Below are positions 6,333 to 9,322 of a stretch of 9,322 bases of DNA, in pieces. The stretch spans positions 1 through 9,322 of the forward strand of contig QMVO01000048.1 in assembly GCA_003661125.1 (NCBI GenBank), given 5' to 3'. Position 1 is the stretch's first letter. The number at the start of each line of letters is the position of its first letter. A model generated the notes under the pieces. That model made no database searches, was not told where the DNA came from, and saw nothing but the letters and a program-made list of their open reading frames with translations. The stretch is from Methanosarcinales archaeon (GTDB lineage Archaea; Halobacteriota; Syntropharchaeia; Alkanophagales; Methanospirareceae). The position numbers were made by a program, and so were the translations under genes.

Positions 6333-7667
6333 TTAGCTTCCGTGTCTACGCTTCCGTGATATTGCGATTTCAGTCGTCTTTTTTGAGACAATTTCGTAAA
6401 GAACTGCGAGTTTTCCTTCCTTCTTTCGCAATATTCTCCCTAATCTTTGCTTGTACTCCCTTTTACTGCCGCTTCCGCTCAATATAACCCCAACCGAAGC
6501 TTCAGGAACATCGATGCCCTCCTCCAGAACTTTGGATGTTACTATTACTTTATATTTCCCTGCACGAAAGTTATTCAGGATTTCAACACGCTCCTCTTTT
6601 TGTGTAGTATGCGTGATTGCAGGTACGAGGAACTTTTTTGAAATTGCATAAACCAAAGAATTATGTTCCGTGAATATTATCACTCGTTCACCGAAATGGT
6701 TATCCAGGATTTCAGAAAGTGCATTCAGCTTGGACTTCGAGTTTAAAGCTATCTGTCTCGCTTTGTTTCTTGCCAGCAAAGCCGCTCGCGCACTCGCATC
6801 ACGACCACTTCTCATCACGAGCAATTTGAAATCCGCAGGTGATTTCAGGATTATTTTCTTCTTTTTCAAGAAATTGGAGAATATAGCATGATATTTCTCG
6901 TATTCATGCCGTTCATCCGCGGTCAAATCGGTAACAATTTTTTTTGTTGTGTATGCTGCTAAATGTATTCCGCTCAGTTTATCAATCCCAATTTCATAAA
7001 CTTTCCCTCCTATCAGTCCTTCGAGGTCTTTATGCGATCCATCTTCTCGTTCATAAGTTGCGGTCAATCCCAGCCGGAAAGGAGCGACAAACATCTCTGC
7101 TATGTTCGCATAGCCGGGAGATGGCAGATGGTGAACCTCATCAAAGACCAAGAGAAGAAACCTGTTTCCCAACTCTTCAGCCCTCAGATACGCGGTATCA
7201 TAAGTCGCTACTGTTACTGGCTTCAATATGTGTTTCTCGCCACTGTACGTGCCTATTTCGATTCCAAGTTTGTTTTGCAGTTCTTTTTCCCATTGATGGA
7301 CCAACTCCAAAGTTGGCACTACAATTAGCGTTGGAACGTTCAGCACTGAAATTACTTTTATCCCAATTAAGGTCTTGCCTGCACCGGTGGGCAGGACTAA
7401 AGCACCACGCTTTGTTTGTATCCATTTATCTATCGCATCTTTTTGATAATCGTGCAGGGTCAAATTGCATGCCAAATTCTGGATGGGCATTAAATCAAGA
7501 ACGTTGTCTTTGTATTCGAGCCCTGAAAGTTTTAGATAGTCAATCAAATCCTTATAAAATATGGGCAAGCATCGGTAACTATTTGATCTAATATCCCATA
7601 CGGTATGTGGCAGCTTGAAATAGCTCTTTACCATTATTGTTCCCTTTTCATAGCTTAATTTTATCAC
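6333..7667 (-). CDS. xpb: XPB-type DNA helicase (archaeal Rad25)
   Basis: SF2 DNA helicase that opens DNA with its partner Bax1; the eukaryotic relative is a TFIIH subunit. From the GTG at 7667 the protein has 444 residues. A damage-recognition-like N-terminal region (1-65) leads to Walker A LPTGAGKT (92-99), DEVH (176-179), TAT (202-204) and the XPB-specific RED motif (207-209). A thumb-like helical insert (about 250-310) follows, then IIFTEHNS (331-338), the Ser/Gly-rich SGSGSKREYKQRLGRILR including motif VI (397-414) and a basic tail. The frame also has an ATG at 7709 adding 14 residues. I prefer the GTG because, as I recall the Archaeoglobus XPB, it begins one residue away from here, and the extra segment shows no family resemblance. 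It lies upstream of Bax1 in the standard operon. All helicase motifs are intact. Confidence 0.93.
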   Translation of the reverse strand: MIKLSYEKGTIMVKSYFKLPHTVWDIRSNSYRCLPIFYKDLIDYLKLSGLEYKDNVLDLMPIQNLACNLTLHDYQKDAIDKWIQTKRGALVLPTGAGKTLIGIKVISVLNVPTLIVVPTLELVHQWEKELQNKLGIEIGTYSGEKHILKPVTVATYDTAYLRAEELGNRFLLLVFDEVHHLPSPGYANIAEMFVAPFRLGLTATYEREDGSHKDLEGLIGGKVYEIGIDKLSGIHLAAYTTKKIVTDLTADERHEYEKYHAIFSNFLKKKKIILKSPADFKLLVMRSGRDASARAALLARNKARQIALNSKSKLNALSEILDNHFGERVIIFTEHNSLVYAISKKFLVPAITHTTQKEERVEILNNFRAGKYKVIVTSKVLEEGIDVPEASVGVILSGSGSKREYKQRLGRILRKKEGKLAVLYEIVSKKTTEIAISRKRRHGS

Positions 7668-7711
7668 TTTTACTTTTGTAGAAATAATAATGGGTAGCCA
7701 TGCATCCATGT

Positions 7712-7722
7712 GATAATAATAG
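7712..7722 (-). promoter_or_regulatory. Candidate TATA box of the XPB-Bax1 operon
   Basis: On the minus strand, CTATTATTATC (7722-7712) would place a start of transcription near 7691. That gives a leader of about 24 bases to the GTG start at 7667 and would leave the alternative ATG at 7709 outside the transcript. A second similar run, ATTATTATTT, is at about 7690-7681. The assignment rests only on composition and spacing. Confidence 0.25.
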
Positions 7723-7808
7723 CTAACGTTCCGAGCGTATCTGAAGTCCAGCCGTCAGGCTGGATTTGGGCGAAGGCGATAGCCGTAGCCAGATACGCTC
7801 TGTTATAC
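7721..7808 (-). other. Strongly folded palindromic element, attC-like or structured RNA
   Basis: A perfect 11-bp stem, GAGCGTATCTG (7733-7743) with CAGATACGCTC (7790-7800), encloses two further hairpins. One is TCCAGCC-GTCA-GGCTGGA (7747-7764). The other is a stepped one, GGC-GAA-GGC-GATA-GCC-GTA-GCC (7769-7790), whose last base pairs are shared with the outer stem. Outside the stem, TAAC and GTTA face each other. Read on the minus strand the ends are GTATAAC (7808-7802) and GTTAGCT (7727-7721), each one base away from the integron consensus RYYYAAC and GTTRRRY. The element starts 12 bases after the protease stop codon, where an attC would lie. It could equally be a three-way-junction RNA, a terminator or a short mobile palindrome. 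That the structure is real is far more certain than its identity. Confidence 0.5.
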
Positions 7809-7820
7809 GCCGTTCTGCTG

Positions 7821-8219
7821 TCATTCCTCAAAATCAATCCACCCGCTTCTCTCATCAAAAACCACCCGAAATTTATCAAATATGTCCATTCTACCCATAA
7901 GCATCGGCACTTCTTCAACCAATGCCCACGCCATCCTCACTTTCAATCTTTTGCCATTCAACACCAAGGTAACTTCCTTGAGAATATAAGGGACTCCCGC
8001 CCCTGAAACGCCCTTAATTTCCTGGATGGTGTCTTCTCTTTCTTGCTTAAAGCCGAGAGCCCTGCCAAAACGAAAAGGTATCATTGAAACATCAGCACCT
8101 GAATCTACATACATTGGTATCTCCACAGCAAAACTATCCTTCTCCAAAATTACCTCTGCTACAGGGCGAAGAACAACCCATAAGCTGCTTCTTTCTTCTC
8201 TGAACCTTTGACGTATCAT
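7821..8219 (-). CDS. Retropepsin-like aspartyl protease, small soluble type
   Basis: A protein of 132 residues resembling one retroviral-protease subunit, which normally works as a homodimer. The catalytic loop is MYVDSGADVSMIP (36-48) with the active-site Asp39-Ser-Gly triad. A later flap/core strand is KEVTLVLNGKRLKV (81-94), and the family's second hallmark is VPMLMGRMDIFDKFRVVFDE (104-123). There is no signal peptide or membrane helix, so it is intracellular. The ATG at 8219-8217 overlaps the stop of the upstream DUF5678-like gene in an ATGA junction, so the two are translationally coupled. The substrate is unknown; the neighbour is the natural candidate as substrate, cofactor or inhibitor (inference). 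A strongly folded element begins 12 bases past the stop. Confidence 0.85.
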   Translation of the reverse strand: MIRQRFREERSSLWVVLRPVAEVILEKDSFAVEIPMYVDSGADVSMIPFRFGRALGFKQEREDTIQEIKGVSGAGVPYILKEVTLVLNGKRLKVRMAWALVEEVPMLMGRMDIFDKFRVVFDERSGWIDFEE

Positions 8220-8410
8220 AGTACCAACATCCTTTCCTCAGGTACCTTTGCCACGAAGGGTCTCTCATGAGGATATTCTTGCCGCACTCTCTCTAGCATT
8301 TCCTCAATATTTTCACCCTTTGCCACCACCTCACCATTTACAATGATCACGTATTTGTTCTCTAGACCCCTCCTATCGAGTGCTATATATGCATCGAAAT
8401 TTTTACCCAT
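8216..8410 (-). CDS. DUF5678-like small protein, first gene of the protease operon
   Basis: A protein of 64 residues with the pattern I associate with DUF5678: KYVIIVNGEVVAKGENIEEM (19-38), a helix ERVRQEYP (40-47), and a closing strand PFVAKVPEERMLVL (51-64). Predicted fold is a short beta-beta-alpha-beta unit. It is soluble and its function is unknown. The ATG at 8410 is supported by a strong Shine-Dalgarno AAGGAGGT six bases upstream. Its TGA overlaps the ATG of the retropepsin-like protease by 4 bp, so both proteins are made together. Small proteins of this type next to such proteases recur in prokaryotic genomes, to my knowledge, but no role is established. The open exit KVPEERMLVL could be a cleavage or recognition tail (speculation). 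Confidence 0.75.
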   Translation of the reverse strand: MGKNFDAYIALDRRGLENKYVIIVNGEVVAKGENIEEMLERVRQEYPHERPFVAKVPEERMLVL

Positions 8411-8416
8411 GGCTTT

Positions 8417-8424
8417 ACCTCCTT
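8417..8424 (-). promoter_or_regulatory. Strong Shine-Dalgarno of the DUF5678-protease operon
   Basis: AAGGAGGT on the minus strand lies six bases before the ATG at 8410. It is the strongest ribosome binding site in the window and fixes the start. The rest of the 133-bp gap up to the transposase remnant is AT-rich, with TATA-like runs such as CAATAAAAAG near 8450 but no clear operator. Confidence 0.7.
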
Positions 8425-8543
8425 TACATTAAAATTGGCATCGCTCTTTTTATTGTACATAAAGTATGACTCCCTTCCATTTTATTCTTTCAAATCAAAT
8501 CAAATGAAAAGTCTTAGATAGAAAACTCACACATGTTTGAATT

Positions 8544-8774
8544 ATGGAAGAAGTGATTGCCTCACCTTTCTATCAATGTCCAAAATGCGGGGTGGTCATT
8601 GAAAAATCACTGGGCTGCAATAGCAGACTATGCTCGGATTGCGGCAAACGATATACGGATGGATCAATGGTGCTTAGCCGTAAGATGTTCACGTGCCACA
8701 TAGACACGCTAATTACGTTCCGAGATGTCCTTAAATGTGGGTCTCAAATGGAATTCGTCTGCGAAGCGTTTTGA
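8544..8774 (+). pseudogene. Decayed transposase fragment with zinc-ribbon N-terminus
   Basis: The open frame gives 76 residues. The first half is a cysteine cluster, CPKC (12-15), then LGCNSRLCSDCGKRY (C25, C30, C33), as in the zinc-binding N-terminal domain of IS91-type and related transposases. After LSRKMF the frame loses sense. In the +2 frame, 8693-8707 reads VPHRH, a motif expected right here in such transposases. In the +1 frame, about 8716-8775 reads RSEMSLNVGLKWNSSAKRFD. This points to at least two frameshifts and loss of the catalytic part. The exact IS family is not certain. The start has no clear ribosome binding site. A small functional zinc-ribbon protein is possible but less likely given the VPHRH trace in another frame. 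Confidence 0.5.
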
Positions 8775-8795
8775 TCAAACTTTTTAAAGTTTGAT
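8774..8795. terminator. Perfect hairpin after the transposase remnant, followed by a T run
   Basis: ATCAAACTTT and AAAGTTTGAT form a perfect 10-bp stem with a 2-base TT loop, overlapping the last base of the remnant's stop codon. It is followed by a smaller palindrome, TTCTTCAAGAA (8796-8806), and a run of seven Ts (8807-8813), so it could act as a terminator. It may alternatively be a leftover end structure of the mobile element. Confidence 0.45.
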
Positions 8796-8943
8796 TCTTC
8801 AAGAAATTTTTTTCGATGTGATGATCTCGAGATTCCCCACTTTCTTTAATCATGTTTCTACGGGCTTATTTTTCGATTCAAAACCCTATCCAAAGAGATA
8901 AGCACCATCAGAAAAGATTTATCCTGGCGATAGCCTTGTCTTT

Positions 8944-8969
8944 AAAAATTTTTGCTTGCAAAAATTTTT
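8944..8969. repeat. AT-rich palindrome abutting the first CRISPR repeat (leader edge)
   Basis: AAAAATTTTTGC and GCAAAAATTTTT form a perfect 12-bp stem around a TT loop. Each arm also contains the self-complementary AAAAATTTTT. The palindrome ends at 8969, and the first CRISPR repeat begins at 8970 with no gap. AT-rich sequence here suggests the leader is on the left and the array is read rightward, but the remaining sequence back to 8796 shows no other recognisable leader motif. Confidence 0.6.
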
Positions 8970-9267
8970 GTTGCTGTCCTCTTTTCATCGAGGTCTAACG
9001 AAAGGTGATTTGGGAAACAGAAGAGAGCAATAACGTTGCTGTCCTCTTTTCATCGAGGTCTAACACAAATAAAGAAATTGCTGAACTTGTTAGACGAATC
9101 ACGTTGCTGTCCTCTTTTCATCGAGGTCTAACAGAGCTGAAGATGCGTGTTCAAGCTGCGAAGCAATAGTTGCTGTCCTCTGGTCAACGAGGTCTAACAC
9201 CAGCGAACAACACTCTTGGTGCCTTGCTTGTCGAAGCGTTGCTGTCCTCTTTTCATCGAGGTCTAAC
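8970..9267. CRISPR. CRISPR array: five 30-bp repeats, four spacers
   Basis: Repeats are at 8970-8999, 9035-9064, 9103-9132, 9169-9198 and 9238-9267. Each begins GTTGCTGTCCTC and ends CGAGGTCTAAC, with an inner CCTC/GAGG stem around an 8-base loop. Four copies are identical. The fourth has three changes, all in the loop (positions 14, 15 and 19). Spacers are 35, 38, 36 and 39 bp and unrelated to each other. No sixth copy appears at the expected distance after 9267, so this repeat type seems to end here. There are no cas genes in the window, so the type cannot be given. The AT-rich flank favours a leader at the left. The repeat lacks the common GAAAC-type end in either orientation. Confidence 0.95.
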
Positions 9268-9304
9268 CAGCCCCGAAAATTACTCCTTTTATACCTTTTC
9301 CGCT

Positions 9305-9322
9305 CTTTCAATCCTTCTTTTC
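9305..9322. repeat. Possible start of a second CRISPR repeat type, cut by the window edge
   Basis: The last 18 bases begin CTTTCAATCC, the typical first ten bases of many archaeal and bacterial CRISPR repeats. They lie 37 bp after the last repeat of the array, which is a spacer-like distance. They do not match the 30-bp repeat to the left. Only one partial copy is visible, so this may be chance. Confidence 0.2.

Noticed and set aside
6944..7591. A 215-codon plus-strand frame opposite xpb
   Set aside because: Antisense to the conserved helicase core with no recognisable motif.
7670..7918. An 82-codon minus-strand frame running through the palindromic element
   Set aside because: It overlaps the protease C-terminus in another frame and is open only because of the folded element; no ribosome binding site or protein motif.
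8490..8505. Tandem AAATC units in the AT-rich gap before the transposase remnant
   Set aside because: Only about three five-base units, consistent with simple AT-rich slippage.
8823..8832. Short palindrome ATCTCGAGAT upstream of the CRISPR array
   Set aside because: A ten-base palindrome is expected by chance at this scale and has no positional link to a gene.
7775..8935. The 10-mer GGCGATAGCC shared by the palindromic element (7775-7784) and the CRISPR upstream region (8926-8935)
   Set aside because: It is a short self-complementary word without flanking similarity; chance is an adequate explanation.
9099..9311. A 70-codon minus-strand frame with repeated LDEKRTAT-like units
   Set aside because: It is the CRISPR array translated; the protein repeats reflect the DNA repeats.

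Overview
The window looks like chromosomal DNA from a euryarchaeon, possibly a methanogen- or ANME-related lineage. The lineage is inferred from gene content; no rRNA or tRNA gene is visible. Several genes are archaeal hallmarks: pantoate kinase (the archaeal route to CoA), a diadenylate cyclase of the small archaeal type, the Hef helicase-nuclease, and the XPB helicase with its nuclease partner Bax1. AT-rich TATA-like boxes and some Shine-Dalgarno-led starts also fit an archaeon.

Layout. The left edge (1-384) has a small zinc-ribbon protein of unknown function on the minus strand, overlapped by a second frame that runs off the edge. About 430 bp without a convincing gene follows (385-813). 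Pantoate kinase (minus, 814-1689) is divergent from the diadenylate cyclase (plus, 1763-2347), which is followed after 26 bp by Hef (plus, 2374-4695). Hef converges on Bax1 (minus, 4717-6252), with a small hairpin between the two stop codons. XPB (minus, 6333 to about 7667) lies upstream of Bax1 and forms the known XPB-Bax1 pair. Next comes a folded palindromic element of about 90 bp (7721-7808). Beyond it is a two-gene operon on the minus strand: a DUF5678-like small protein (8216-8410) overlapping a retropepsin-like aspartyl protease (7821-8219) by 4 bp. The right end holds a decayed transposase fragment (8544-8774), a long AT-rich palindrome, and a CRISPR array of five 30-bp repeats and four spacers (8970-9267). 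No cas genes are in the window.

How the genes may work together. Hef acts on stalled or branched forks, and XPB-Bax1 unwinds and cuts damaged or bubble DNA, so 2.3-7.7 kb is a DNA-repair block. The c-di-AMP synthase in front of Hef invites comparison with bacterial DisA, which joins the same cyclase domain to a helix-hairpin-helix branched-DNA sensor; Hef carries such a domain. From 7.7 kb rightward the content is accessory: the protease/DUF5678 pair, the attC-like palindrome, transposase debris and the CRISPR array. The points most worth checking are the DUF5678-protease operon, the palindrome just after it, the palindrome touching the first CRISPR repeat, and the cyclase-Hef linkage.
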